Of a stretch of DNA of 64,000 nt, positions 21,121-30,439 are shown in pieces. Every line of letters starts with the position of its first letter. The stretch's first letter is position 1. The position numbers and the translations under genes were made by a program. This stretch comes from Amblyomma americanum (taxonomy: Eukaryota; Arthropoda; Arachnida; Ixodida; Ixodidae): NCBI RefSeq assembly GCF_052857255.1, contig NC_135505.1:55773868-55837867 (forward strand), given 5' to 3'. The notes under the pieces were generated by a model. It had not been told where the DNA came from. It made no database searches and saw only the letters and a list, made by a program, of their open reading frames with translations.

Positions 21121-21950
21121 ATGAATAGCGGCGACTGAGTTGAAACCCAAGTTAGTAATTTCCTGTCGCACGACGGCTTGAATAAGAGGAAGGGTCAACG
21201 GCTGGTCGGCCACAGGAGTTGCTAAAGGAGCCGGATCAATTTCTTCAAGCTCACAGCGCAAAATACGGGCCACGTTCTCAGGTGAGGTCGGCTGGTTCCG
21301 AGAACAAAGATCTTGGCAGGAGGAAGACGCAGCTGTGTTGGGCAGGCGTGCGATATGCTGGGTGATCCGTCGGCTTTTGGCGCACTCGAAGCTGCGGCAT
21401 TCTTTTACGACGTCGGCGATTTTGTCGCAGTTTTTGTAGATGAGCAGATTGAAGATGTTTTCTGCGATGCACTTGAGCACATGTCCGACTTTGTCAGCCT
21501 CGCTCATTTTTGTATCCACTGTGTAGCACAGAGACAACACATCTCGAATATAAGAGACGTAGGACTCCTTGGATGGATGGGCGCGACTGGCAGGATCTCT
21601 TAGCAGGCAAGCTGCCGGCCCATTGGTTTGAAGGAAAGGTCGATAAGCTTCTTCTTGCAGTCAGCCCAGCTGATCTGTGTCTCTTTGTTGGTGCCATACA
21701 ACTTGATCGCCGTGCACTTAAGGTAAAAAACTATGTTCGCAAGCATGAAAGTTTGGTCCCAGCGGTTCTTAGCGCTGCACCAATCATACCTGCGAAGCCA
21801 AGTCTCGGCGTCGGCGTCATCGTCACCAGAGGAGGGTCCAGGATCACATGGGTGAGTGAGAACGACGGAGGACACCGATGCTTCCGTCATTGTCGGCCGT
21901 GGTAGGTATCGTCCTCTACGTAGTCTGTCTTGCCGCACCTCCACCAAGCA
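20641..21950 (-). pseudogene. Gypsy 1 gag
   Basis: This is the capsid/nucleocapsid polyprotein. The N-terminus (21947-21600) contains DAETWLRRYDWCSAKNRWDQ and CTAIKLYG. The capsid C-terminus (21540-21130) reads MSEADKVGHVLKCIAENIFN and CDKIADVVKECRSFE. A poly-Pro stretch is encoded by a 32-nt C tract (minus strand) at 21119-21088. A zinc knuckle CFNCCRVGHIARHC lies at about 20985-20944. The primer-binding type tggtggaggtgcgg is just inside the LTR (about 21946-21933). Frameshifts separate the three blocks. Confidence 0.75.
21088..21119. repeat. G32 homopolymer inside gypsy 1 gag
   Basis: An uninterrupted run of 32 G on the + strand encodes poly-Pro on the minus strand. Its length changes the gag frame and is prone to sequencing error. 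Confidence 0.95.
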
Positions 21951-22120
21951 TGTTATCGGTAAATGCTATTTACATTTATTTGCAAGCGTTTGGGGGTTAG
22001 AATAAAAGGTTACTAGCAGGGAGCACCAACTCGAACTGGGAGCTGCATTAACCTCCTCTTCGTTCGTCCTTTCACGCGAGAGGTCACTTCATCTTCCTCT
22101 GCCACTTCGTCGTAAGAACA
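21951..22120 (-). repeat. Gypsy 1 LTR (right copy, 5' LTR of minus-strand element)
   Basis: It runs from tgttatcggt to cgtaagaaca and matches 11152-11317 throughout with many substitutions. On the minus strand it is followed within a few bases by the primer-binding-like tggtggaggtgcgg, the same motif seen at 49750 in gypsy 2. Confidence 0.75.
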
Positions 22121-23300
22121 TTAATAACATCACGTAGGACCTAACATAAACAACACGATTATTTGCAGACGACTGTGTGATTTACCGAGTAATATCGAAC
22201 CCTTGCAACATCATTGCTCTCCAGACTGATTCTGATGAGCTAACTAATTGGTGCGACAGGTGGCAAATGGTAATTACCGCAGATAAAACTAAACATCTCA
22301 AGTTTACTTCCGCTGCTAGCACAAGTCCTAATGCCTATACAGTTAATAATATTATGGTTGAAACTGCAGCGTCGGTAAAACACCTCGGTGTTAAGTTTAG
22401 CTCCAATTTATCCTGAAGCTCTCATATTGAACTGATCACTATCAAAGCCTTAAAAAAATTTGGTCTTAAACGCCGACTACACTAAGCCAACGAGGACAGA
22501 AAACTACACGCATTCAGCATGCTAATCGGGCCTGTAATAAAATACGCGTCAGTGATCTGGAACCCTCATTATACCTATCTAATTAACATGTTGGAATCTG
22601 TGCAAAACTAGGCTGCTCGATTCATCCTTTCCCGTTACTCTCGGTCTCAAAGTGTAACAGCACTGAAAATAAAGCTTCATCTCCCACCTGTGGCCATGCG
22701 CAGAAAATTCAGCCGTTTATATTTTTTTATACTCTATACCACAGCAACACATCATTTGCAAGTTCACATCTCCCGGAACCGCACACGTCGACTCGTGTAG
22801 ATCATATGAAGAAGACTAAACCCATTCTCGCTCGGACTGAGCAACACAAATACTCACCTTTATTACTAGCTATTGAAGAGTGGAATTCGTTTCCTTGTAG
22901 CATTTCGGCTATCGCTGGAACATCATCATGGCGATCAGCTCTTTGGTCATACTTAGAAAATTCCTATGTAGAATGATGTGCGTTTTTTTCATTTCCTTCA
23001 GTGTGTGCGTGTCGGCCGTAACGTCCCATGAAATGTTAGATGCCATGTTTTGTAACTTCTGAAGATGCGATCCTGTTTTGTTTTGTAGGATTTGCTACAT
23101 CTGCATTTTTTCAGTACCTGCTCCTAGCCATTCCCCCCCCCTCCCCATCCTATTAACTTGTACCTGGCTTCTTAGCTTGTTTATTTCTGTCTTCAGCTGT
23201 TTATATAGTGTGATGTACACTTGTCAAGTTTTCTTTGAAGAATCCCCCCCCCCCCTATGTAATGCCCGCATTGGGCCTTTAGGGTATTGAAATAAATAAC
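22121..23300 (+). mobile_element. CR1-like LINE, segment 3 of 3 (RT end and 3' UTR)
   Basis: The sequence resumes with INNI and then RLFADDCVIYRV, the reverse transcriptase catalytic box missing from segment 2. Next come LTNWCDRWQMVITADKTKHL and VKHLGVKFSSNLS (22177-22416), then, with stops, SHIELITIKALKKFGLKRR, VIWNPHY and QNxAARFILSRY (to about 22640). The 3' UTR ends with a CR1-type terminus, cattgggcctttagggtattgaaataaataac, at about 23268-23300. It completes the split element, whose intact length would have been roughly 4-4.5 kb. Confidence 0.8.
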
Positions 23301-23429
23301 TCCAAACTGCTCTATATTTGTCTCAAGATCCGCGCCAGCCCTGCTCTCTCATTGTCATCGATATATATTTGGCAGACTGGTACCGGAGGTTGGAGCTATC
23401 CGGATATTGGGTTAATTATTAAGGCCAGT

Positions 23430-23625
23430 GTGTTGTGGGATGTCAGTGCAAGTTAAAGTTATCCAGGTGGTTTAAATTATTCTGGAGACCTCCAATACGG
23501 CACCTCTTTCTTCTTTCACTCCGTCCTTGCATTCCTTGCGGCGCGGCTTCATGTCCACTGACGTATGTGAGACAATAACTGCGCCATTTCCTCTCCTCAA
23601 AAGCCTTTTCTCATTTCATACTTGG
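23430..23625 (+). mobile_element. Decayed Ruka-like SINE fragment
   Basis: It matches the body of the SINE at 46.1 kb (gggatgtcagtgcaagttaaag, ccaggtggtttaaattattctggag, tgcgccatttcctctcc) with many changes. The tRNA-like promoter end is missing or unrecognisable. Confidence 0.75.
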
Positions 23626-23629
23626 TATG

Positions 23630-24190
23630 CATATTCAAAGCGGTGGAACGAACACCACTACCCTCCCGAGACTAAAGCGCGTAGTAGCGGCGATCGGCCG
23701 GGACTTGGGCCACCACAGAGGCATGAAGGAGCGTGACTTATGCCGCCTTCTACACGCCATTTCACTCACCCGCGAGCAATTCTTCCCCCCATACCTCAAG
23801 CTCTTTCGCAGTGATACTGACGCCTTGTAAGCCATCATATGTCGGGCATAGAATTTCACCCTCTATCTTAATATAAATACACCTACCGACCGACTCCTAC
23901 AACTACGCCTTCCCAACACAATCTGGGAACTTATATACGAACACAGGCAAACACAATGTCTTAACTCACATAAACTGCCACTGGCCGGCATATGCTGCAT
24001 TCCCTTGATACATACGAGAACACCACGACCAACATCTGTAAATCTCGTGCTAAATCACTCCCGCGATATTATGGCTCCGAACCGGATGCAGCGTGGGTAG
24101 ACGCAGCACCCACTGGTGATGCAGCGGTCGCTGCCACGGGGAACGACAGTGGTGGCCACCAGCCAAAGGACACAAATAAAAACACCCCGA
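23630..24190 (+). pseudogene. I-type LINE ORF2 fragment
   Basis: IQSGGTNTTTLPRLKRVVAA and GMKERDLCRLLHAISLTREQ (23630-23830) match the thumb region of LINE A ORF2 (IQSNGYNDETLKRLDKF and GLKEKSLMKLVQAYI). A second frame at 23885-24000 continues with LRLPNTIWELIYEHRQTQCL, like the stretch before RNase H. The rest is unreadable. This is a short relic of the I-type family that is abundant here. Confidence 0.65.
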
Positions 24191-24590
24191 GCGTCCCCTA
24201 GGAAGCGGGTAGTATAAGCGTGTCGAAAATTGTGTTTACGCCAACACAGCGGGCGCGTCAGCGCTGCTTGGGCGAAGACAACTCGTTCGAATAGAGCGCA
24301 TATAGAGCCCGTATGTTTTTCCTTGCCGCCTGGATGCTATCTTCGAAAACTTTGTTACATGCACCAGGTGCTTTAGCCTTTGCTACCTGCGCGCATCCAA
24401 CCATGTCGCTCAGCGAGGCAGAGCGATGCACCAGCCACATTTCATTCCTCTGACAGCACACACCTGTTAGCCTCAATGGCATCAGCGGTCCTGACAAATA
24501 ATAATTCAAATACGAAGCCAGTTCCAGAACTAAGTCCCAACAAACGCTATTACTGTGTGCCGAGAGGTTCAAAATTGAAAATGAAAAATG
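24150..24590. repeat. Unclassified interspersed repeat 'X', copy 1
   Basis: About 24310-24590 matches 45360-45620 (shared tttttccttgccgcct, gttacatgcaccaggtgct, gatgcaccagccacattt, gcacacacctgttagcct). The part at 24165-24260 also resembles 32035-32215 (aaataaaaaca, tgtc-aaaatt-tgttt). No coding capacity is seen. Both the 24.3 and 45.4 kb copies run directly into a minus-strand SINE tail. Confidence 0.7.
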
Positions 24591-24705
24591 AAAATTGGTT
24601 TTGGAGGAAAGGAAATGGCTCAGTATCTGTCTCACACATCGGCTGACCCCTCAACCGCACCCCAAGAGAAGGGATAAAGGAGGGAGTGAAAGAATAAAGG
24701 AAGAA
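24591..24705 (-). mobile_element. Partial Ruka-like SINE (3' half)
   Basis: Only the tail half is present: gaaaggaaatggctcagtat, ctgtctcacacatcgg, then gggataaaggagggagtgaaag. The tRNA-derived promoter end is missing. Confidence 0.8.
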
Positions 24706-24709
24706 AAAT

Positions 24710-25645
24710 GGCCTCAACACTCCCCTTCCAGCGGCCATTTAGGGATCTGTTCACACGGAGAAACAGGAAAAAATGTCATGGGGAGAGGTCAGCCGAGTAT
24801 GGCGGATGCGGAATTACAGTAGTGTTGTGCTTGGCGAGAAATGTTGTGTCGCTGAGAGCACAGTGCGGCCTTGCGTTATCGTGGAGAAGACTCCATTGTC
24901 CAGATGCTCATAAGTCAGGGCGACGGCGCCGCAGTGCATCACGCATGAGTGAGCAAGCAGATCTAAAGCTCCTGATTCACCGTCTGGGTTTTTGGGATGA
25001 ACTCGTAGTGTATGACACCACTGGCATCGAAAATAACTATCAGCATCGTTTTTGGTTTGGTCTTCAGTCGCCGCACCTTTCTCAACGCAGGAGAGCTTGT
25101 GGACCGCCATTCGGCACTATCCCTCTTTAAGGATCGTATTTAAAACACCATGTTTCGTCTCCAGCAATGATGCTGTCGACAAAATCAGCATATTTCTCTG
25201 TCTCGGAGGGCAAATCAGTGCTACTGATGTCCGCGTGTCTTTCTGGTCTTGGCCACAAGTGCGCCACAAGTCTGGCGTTAAGCTTTCGTTTCCCAAAGTT
25301 CTCACGCAAAATTTGGTGGCATGTTGTCTTACTAATGTCGAGAGCATCTGATAGCATGCGTACTGTAATGGTGTGGTCTTGCTGTACGATTTCCCAGATC
25401 TGAGCCAGGTTGCTTTAATTCTGTGAGGTTGAAGGGCGCCGCTGCCTCTTGTCGCCATCCACCGATGTTCTCCCCGAAACGATCCTCCTATGTCACTCGA
25501 AAATTCGTGCCGCGATGTCTCGTTTCCGTGAGCGTCACGAAGCGGCTCATACGTCTGTGTGGCTGTCTTGCCAAGCTTCACACAGAATTTCCTGTTTACA
25601 TGCTGTTCGAGGTGTACGTCCATCTCTCCACATTCACGCACAGTA
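24710..25645 (-). pseudogene. Mariner transposase, inactivated
   Basis: This is a DD34D-type mariner transposase reading leftward. The N-terminus near 25610 reads HVNRKFCVKLGKTATQTYEP, the first helix-turn-helix. At about 25360-25130 a frame reads ISKTTCHQILRENFGKRKLN (second HTH, then WVPHLW-like) and AGDETWCFKYDP with the first catalytic Asp. At about 24890-24790 comes WSLLHDNARPHCALS (second Asp) and IPHPPYSADLSP. The next codon is a stop where the third Asp (xPxDFFLF) belongs. Frameshifts between blocks confirm death. Terminal inverted repeats were not identified. Confidence 0.85.
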
Positions 25646-25673
25646 GAATGCGCAGACGACTAGTGACAACGTA

Positions 25674-25702
25674 TGGATGGATGGATGGATGGATGGATGG
25701 AT
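25674..25702. repeat. (TGGA)n microsatellite, 3' tail of LINE G
   Basis: About seven tandem tetranucleotides sit exactly at the 3' end of LINE G (minus strand reads TCCA units). This is the usual form of tail for CR1-like elements that lack poly(A). Confidence 0.9.
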
Positions 25703-25762
25703 ACGGCTGAACCCTTTACATCGGGCGGTGGCTCAAGCCACCTAGCCATGTCTTGTGAAATT

Positions 25763-28700
25763 TTACTCCTGTCTTGCTTTTAGCCACCAATCAGATAACC
25801 TTCGCTTGGTTACTTCTAACCTCTTAAAATCCACTTTCCCTTCACTATCCCTAAACCCCAATGCCTTGGGTAAGTCAGCCCCGCTGCCTTCCACTGTAGG
25901 GTGAAGCCCTTTACAGAAAAGTATCAAGTGTTCAGCCGTTTCCTCCTCCTCTCCGCACGCAACGCACAAAGTGTCCATCTCCTGGTACCTGACTCTATAC
26001 TTCTTAGTCCGCAAAACTCCAGTCCTGGCCTCAAACAACAAAGAACTTCCCCTACAATTATCATAGATATTTTCTTTGACAATTTCCTGTTTAAAGGTCC
26101 GGTATGTTTCTAGTGCCGATTTCGTCAGCATCCCTGTTTTCCACAAAGCTCTCTCTGTTCCTTTAACCTTTTTCTTAACCGATAATTGCTGATTTGCCCC
26201 CTTACTGCTGTCCAGATATTTGCTTGTCAATTTTCTAGTTCGCTTTCTCCATTTCGTGTCAACATTCTTTATATACAGGTATCTGAAAACTTTCCTAGCC
26301 CACCGCTTTTCCTCCATCCTTCTCAATCGTTCCTCAAATGCTATCTTACTGCTAGCCTCTCTGCTCTCGAAAGACGCCCATCCCATATCACCCTGTACCC
26401 CCTGATTTGGTGTATTGCCATGTGCTCCCAAAGCTAAGCTCCCTACTCCCCGTTGCCTAATTTCCAGCCTTGCTTGAACATCTGGCCTCATACACAGGAC
26501 CGCATTCCCGAAGGTCAGGCTAGGGACCATCACCCCTTTCCAGATCCCTCTTACCACCTCATACCTATTGTAATTCCACAGTGCCCTATTTTTCATGACA
26601 GCTGCATTCCTACTAGCTTTATTCATTACATATTTTTCATGCTCTGTCAGATACTCAACACTGTTATTTATCCACACCCCAAGATACTTGTACTCATTCA
26701 CTACCTTTAGCACGAACTCCTGTATTCTATGCTCGCCGCCCTCTTCATTAAATGTCATGACTGCAGATTTTTCCTTACTATATTTGAAGCCTAATCTATC
26801 TCCCTCTGTACTGCATATGTCTAACAACTTCTGCAGGTCTTCCTTGTTGTCAGCCATTATCACTATATCGTCCGCATATATTAGTCCCGGTAATGTCTGT
26901 TTAATCAATTCCCCTTGCTTGAAAAAAGATAGGTTGAAACCTAGTCCGCTCCCCTCTAGCTTGGCCTCCAAACCTTGCAGGTACAACATGAACAACAAAG
27001 GGGACAGAGAACATCCTTGTCTAAGCCCCCGCTGTATCTCTACAGGCCCTGATACATTTTTTTCCCATTTTATGAGCACTCTGTTACCTCTATATATATC
27101 TTTTAAAAGATTAATTACTCCATTTTCCACATCCAATGTGCCCAATATGTCCCACAAATGCTCCTGAGTAACGTTGTCATAGGCTCCCCTAATATCCAGA
27201 AATGCTAGCAATAAGGGCCTATGTTCCTTTTCCGCAATTTCTATACACTGTGTCAATGAAAATAGATTGTCCTCCAACCTCCTTTGTTTCCGGAACCCAT
27301 TCTGTAGTTCCCCTAGCACCCCCTCGTTCTCCACGCAAGCCTGCAGTCTATCCTTTATAATTTGCATCACCACCCTGTAAACCACAGACGTCACTGTTAT
27401 GGGGCGATAGTTACTTACGTCTGCTTTGTCCCCCTTTCCCTTATATATCATGTTCATTCTACTTAATCGCCATTCATCGGGGACTTTCTCATCCACTATC
27501 ATTTTGTTCACTACCTGTATTAATGTTTGCTTGGATTTTGGTCCTAACTTCTTTATCAACATAATCGGGATACCATCTGGTCCTGTTGATGTGCCACTAG
27601 GAACCTTCTTCTCTGCCCTTTCCCACTCTCCTTGCTCAAGTGAAGCTATTGCTGTAACCGGTCTATCCTCCTTCGACAAATTATGTACCACGTGCTTTGC
27701 TGAAAATTTTTCCGTCATCCTTGTTCCTATGTGTTTTATTGCTTCATCCCCTTCTAGTCGAATACCCTCATCTGTAACAATAAACCTTTGTTCTAGCCTA
27801 GTTTTATTACTCATTGCATTTAGATGTTTCCAGAATTTTTGGGCTGCTTTTCTATCCTTTTTATTTACTTTTGACATCCATTGGGCACCCTTTCTTCTAA
27901 TTTTCTCATTAATCAAATAGGATGCGTCCCTTCTACACTTTATGAAGGTATCCCATTTTCTGTCTACTTCGGGTTTTGGTTCCCCCCTCTTCTTGGAATA
28001 TCTGTGTTCCCTGGATGCTTCCTTGCGCTTTTCTATTGCCCTCTTGACCTCCTCATCCCACCAACTCTTGGGTTTGCATCTTTTCCCTTTTAGCTTTACT
28101 CCCACCTTAGCTAGCTCTAGCTCCAGTAATCGAGTTAATTTGGTATAAGTCCATTCTGTTTCACTATCCTCAAAAATTACTTTCTCGATTTGTTTGGCTG
28201 CTACTTCCAATTGCTTTTCTGAGTAAAAATTTCCCCCTGATTGTTTATCTTGATTCAGTCCTACATTGCTTTTTCTTCTGAAGCTCAACTTGATACGCTT
28301 GGGGTCACTACCTAGACTTCTGGAACCATCTTCATCTATGCTCATTACCCCTAATCTGTTATACATCCTCTGTGACATTAGTGCATAATCTATCGTCGAG
28401 TGCAGACTCCCCGCCTCCCATGTTATGAGCCCTTCACACTTCTCGGTGCTGTTGCATACAACTAAATCATGCCTGTCACACATGTCCTGCAGCATGCTTC
28501 CTGTCGAATCCGTGTACCCATCCAGGTCTTCTATGTGTGCATTCATGTCGCCTAATATAATTATCTCGCCCTGTCCTCCTAGCTCATCAATGTCGCTTGC
28601 AATACATTCTAACATTTTCCTGTTTTCCTCTTTGGCATTAACCCCTGTCCACAGGTATACAAAGCCAAGGAATGTTTGCTTGCCTGCCACTGTTCTTTTT

Positions 28701-28951
28701 AGCCATAAATGTTCCCTGCATCCCAGTCTAACCCTTTGAAAATTCATACTTTTATGAATGAATGCCCCAATTCCACCTCCCTTTCTGCTGCCCTCTGTTC
28801 TATTGCAATATTCCCATGCGTAGTCTGGGTTACAGGGTGGTTGCTCCATGTCTCTAAGATGTGTTTCCGCTAAACCATATACCATTAATTCCTCCTGTCT
28901 TAACTGTTCTTCTATTTCCTCCCATTTCAGTCTATTCCTGCCACCTTGCAT
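25763..28951 (-). CDS. LINE G ORF2: endonuclease-reverse transcriptase (1062 aa)
   Basis: One open frame encodes both enzymes. Endonuclease (residues about 1-225): INMQGGRN lies partly upstream of the chosen ATG; GLAETHL, GGGIGAFI, IILGDMNAHI (about 130) and SLGSDPKRIKL (about 215). In the last motif the catalytic His of SDH is Pro. Reverse transcriptase: TSTGPDGIP, DVSNYRPITVTS, LAFLDIRGAYDNV, RQGCSLSPLLFMLYL and LIYADDIVIMA (about 690), all intact. A C-terminal finger CVACGEEEETAEHLILFC (CX2CX8HX4C) ends the protein. The real start may lie upstream of 28951, because the frame is open and motif I begins before the ATG. Confidence 0.85.
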   Translation of the reverse strand: MQGGRNRLKWEEIEEQLRQEELMVYGLAETHLRDMEQPPCNPDYAWEYCNRTEGSRKGGGIGAFIHKSMNFQRVRLGCREHLWLKRTVAGKQTFLGFVYLWTGVNAKEENRKMLECIASDIDELGGQGEIIILGDMNAHIEDLDGYTDSTGSMLQDMCDRHDLVVCNSTEKCEGLITWEAGSLHSTIDYALMSQRMYNRLGVMSIDEDGSRSLGSDPKRIKLSFRRKSNVGLNQDKQSGGNFYSEKQLEVAAKQIEKVIFEDSETEWTYTKLTRLLELELAKVGVKLKGKRCKPKSWWDEEVKRAIEKRKEASREHRYSKKRGEPKPEVDRKWDTFIKCRRDASYLINEKIRRKGAQWMSKVNKKDRKAAQKFWKHLNAMSNKTRLEQRFIVTDEGIRLEGDEAIKHIGTRMTEKFSAKHVVHNLSKEDRPVTAIASLEQGEWERAEKKVPSGTSTGPDGIPIMLIKKLGPKSKQTLIQVVNKMIVDEKVPDEWRLSRMNMIYKGKGDKADVSNYRPITVTSVVYRVVMQIIKDRLQACVENEGVLGELQNGFRKQRRLEDNLFSLTQCIEIAEKEHRPLLLAFLDIRGAYDNVTQEHLWDILGTLDVENGVINLLKDIYRGNRVLIKWEKNVSGPVEIQRGLRQGCSLSPLLFMLYLQGLEAKLEGSGLGFNLSFFKQGELIKQTLPGLIYADDIVIMADNKEDLQKLLDICSTEGDRLGFKYSKEKSAVMTFNEEGGEHRIQEFVLKVVNEYKYLGVWINNSVEYLTEHEKYVMNKASRNAAVMKNRALWNYNRYEVVRGIWKGVMVPSLTFGNAVLCMRPDVQARLEIRQRGVGSLALGAHGNTPNQGVQGDMGWASFESREASSKIAFEERLRRMEEKRWARKVFRYLYIKNVDTKWRKRTRKLTSKYLDSSKGANQQLSVKKKVKGTERALWKTGMLTKSALETYRTFKQEIVKENIYDNCRGSSLLFEARTGVLRTKKYRVRYQEMDTLCVACGEEEETAEHLILFCKGLHPTVEGSGADLPKALGFRDSEGKVDFKRLEVTKRRLSDWWLKARQE

Positions 28952-29049
28952 GTTAATGAAACCTATATCTGAATTAACTTGGCCCTGGCGCTTGCGTCTC
29001 TTTCTTCCCCTATGGTTCCATTGTCCGTTTGATCTTAATTCTTCCTTCT

Positions 29050-30216
29050 CTACACTGGTTCCTTCAGAGCTCTGCGTCCCCCCAAAAAAGCTGTTGCCTG
29101 GCGACCTATCCTACTACCCACCTTCTTGCCAGTGGCACCACCGTAGTGGATGCCATCCTGTGCAAAAGGGTGGGGCCTAACCTCGTACACTTCCCTGTTG
29201 ACCTCCGTCACCTCGTATCTTAGTCGTCGACTCAATAGCCTAATTACCCGATTAGTCTCTACGACCCTCCTTTCCGTTTCGCGAGCCTGCCTCTGGACCT
29301 CTGGGATTGTGCATATGGTCACATGCACAATCTCAGAGGCCTCTCTAAGCCTACGCATCCCCACCTCCAACTGCGTCTCAAGATTCTGGCTCCTCCCCTG
29401 CAGTACATCATTGAGACCAGCATGGATGACCACAAGGTGTTCGCCATCCATGCTACCCACCACCACCTCCCGGGCTCTGGCCATTGCATCCACCATGCAC
29501 TTTCCCGACTGAGCCTCCACCTGCACCCGCCTGTCTGCCTTCACTGCCGTCAGAACGCCTCCCTCAACCCTCGCTACATTCGAGTCCCCGACCACCAGAA
29601 CTCTCCTGTGCCCCAAACGTTCGCTTCCTAATTCCATCTGTTGGCCTCCGGATCGCTCTAGCTGACTCTCCTGCCGCTGTACGCTATTGTCGCGAGTTTC
29701 CATGCCCGCTTTAACCTTTTTCATTTCGTTCGCATTTTTCTCACTCAATGCTCGCTGCACTACAGCACTGTACGATCGACGAGCCTCGTCCTCCACCTGA
29801 CACTTCTCCGAACTGGGGTGCCCAGCCGGCCGCGACCTGAGCGCTTCAACCTGTTTTTCCAGCTGGGTCCGCTTTTCCCGCTCTTCTTTAATCTCGCCCA
29901 CCATTCGCTTCAACAGGGCGGCATTATTCTCCTCCTTTTTAATCAAATCGGCGACCTGAGCTTCCAGCTTAATCCGATCCTCTCGTTCGACCTGCCGGTC
30001 CGCATTAAGTGCATTAAACCCAGCTTCCCATTCCCCTTTTAACGCATGAACGGCGTGCCCAAACCGCTTGCACATCTTACACACGAAGCTAGCCTCACCC
30101 GCCTCGGCTAAGCTCCCGAACCCTGTCTCATCTAAGTAACACCAACGGTCGCACTCCTGGCACTGTACTAACTCCCCGTCCTTGTCCTCCTTAACTTTCC
30201 TAGCTTGCCGACCCAT
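29050..30216 (-). CDS. LINE G ORF1: PHD-like finger, coiled coil and SGNH hydrolase
   Basis: A 388-residue protein. Residues about 17-52 form a PHD-like zinc finger (VQCQECDRWC, then VCKMCKRFGH). Residues about 55-130 are a long Glu/Lys-rich coiled coil. Residues about 200-360 carry SGNH/GDSL hydrolase blocks: VVGDSNVARV (nucleophile Ser), VIHAGLNDVLQG (Asn block) and FAQDGIHYGG (Asp-His pair). Esterase-like ORF1 domains are known in CR1-type elements and may help with RNA or membrane association; the true substrate is unknown. The frame is intact and all catalytic residues are present. Confidence 0.85.
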   Translation of the reverse strand: MGRQARKVKEDKDGELVQCQECDRWCYLDETGFGSLAEAGEASFVCKMCKRFGHAVHALKGEWEAGFNALNADRQVEREDRIKLEAQVADLIKKEENNAALLKRMVGEIKEEREKRTQLEKQVEALRSRPAGHPSSEKCQVEDEARRSYSAVVQRALSEKNANEMKKVKAGMETRDNSVQRQESQLERSGGQQMELGSERLGHRRVLVVGDSNVARVEGGVLTAVKADRRVQVEAQSGKCMVDAMARAREVVVGSMDGEHLVVIHAGLNDVLQGRSQNLETQLEVGMRRLREASEIVHVTICTIPEVQRQARETERRVVETNRVIRLLSRRLRYEVTEVNREVYEVRPHPFAQDGIHYGGATGKKVGSRIGRQATAFLGGRRALKEPV

Positions 30217-30235
30217 CGTCCGGCCGACTACGCCT

Positions 30236-30335
30236 TGTGAAAGCCCGCCAAAATTCCTATGCGTAAAAACCCGCCAAGAATATTACACAAAACTTCGGCA
30301 CTACGCAACGTAAAAGCCCGCCAAAATTCCTACAG
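30236..30335. repeat. Direct repeats in LINE G 5' region
   Basis: The block aaagcccgccaaaattccta occurs at about 30240 and again at about 30313, and a partial copy (aacccgccaagaat) at about 30265. They lie just upstream (minus strand) of ORF1. They could be tandem 5' UTR/promoter units of the LINE, or flanking DNA. Confidence 0.6.
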
Positions 30336-30439
30336 AAGAAACGTATTTTTCCTTATGCAGTGCCATCTAGCGGCTGCCACAGCAATTAACACAAATAGCT
30401 CAGGTTAGCCCAAAAGAGTGGCTCTACGCATTCGCACCT

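Larger units (their letters stand above)
11152..22120 (-). mobile_element. Ty3/gypsy LTR retrotransposon 1, minus strand, interrupted
   Basis: Reading the minus strand from 22120 gives a short LTR, primer site, gag, protease, reverse transcriptase, RNase H, integrase and a second LTR at 11152-11317. The integrase-end sequence is interrupted at about 11427-17288 by a palindrome and an I-type LINE. Its two LTRs are only 166-170 bp and clearly diverged (roughly a fifth to a quarter of positions by eye), so the copy is old. It lies inside the CR1-like LINE: CR1 reads LLFLIYI to the left and continues at 22121. No 4-6 bp target duplication is visible. Confidence 0.8.
25672..30235 (-). mobile_element. 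CR1-group LINE 'G' with zinc-finger/SGNH ORF1, minus strand
   Basis: A two-ORF non-LTR element with no frameshifts. ORF1 (30216-29050) is followed by ORF2 (28951-25763), whose frame stays open upstream of its first ATG and overlaps the ORF1 end. The 3' end is a (TCCA)n tail on the minus strand (25674-25702). There is no RNase H domain. ORF1 with a PHD-like finger and an esterase-type domain is characteristic of CR1-related clades, although the RT motif RQGCSLSPLLF is less typical of CR1 itself, so the clade is left open. It lies next to the mariner remnant. Confidence 0.85.

Noticed and set aside
29050..30216. Host PHD-finger or esterase gene
   Set aside because: It is directly followed by a LINE ORF2 in the same orientation with overlapping frames and a LINE tail, so it is ORF1 of that element.
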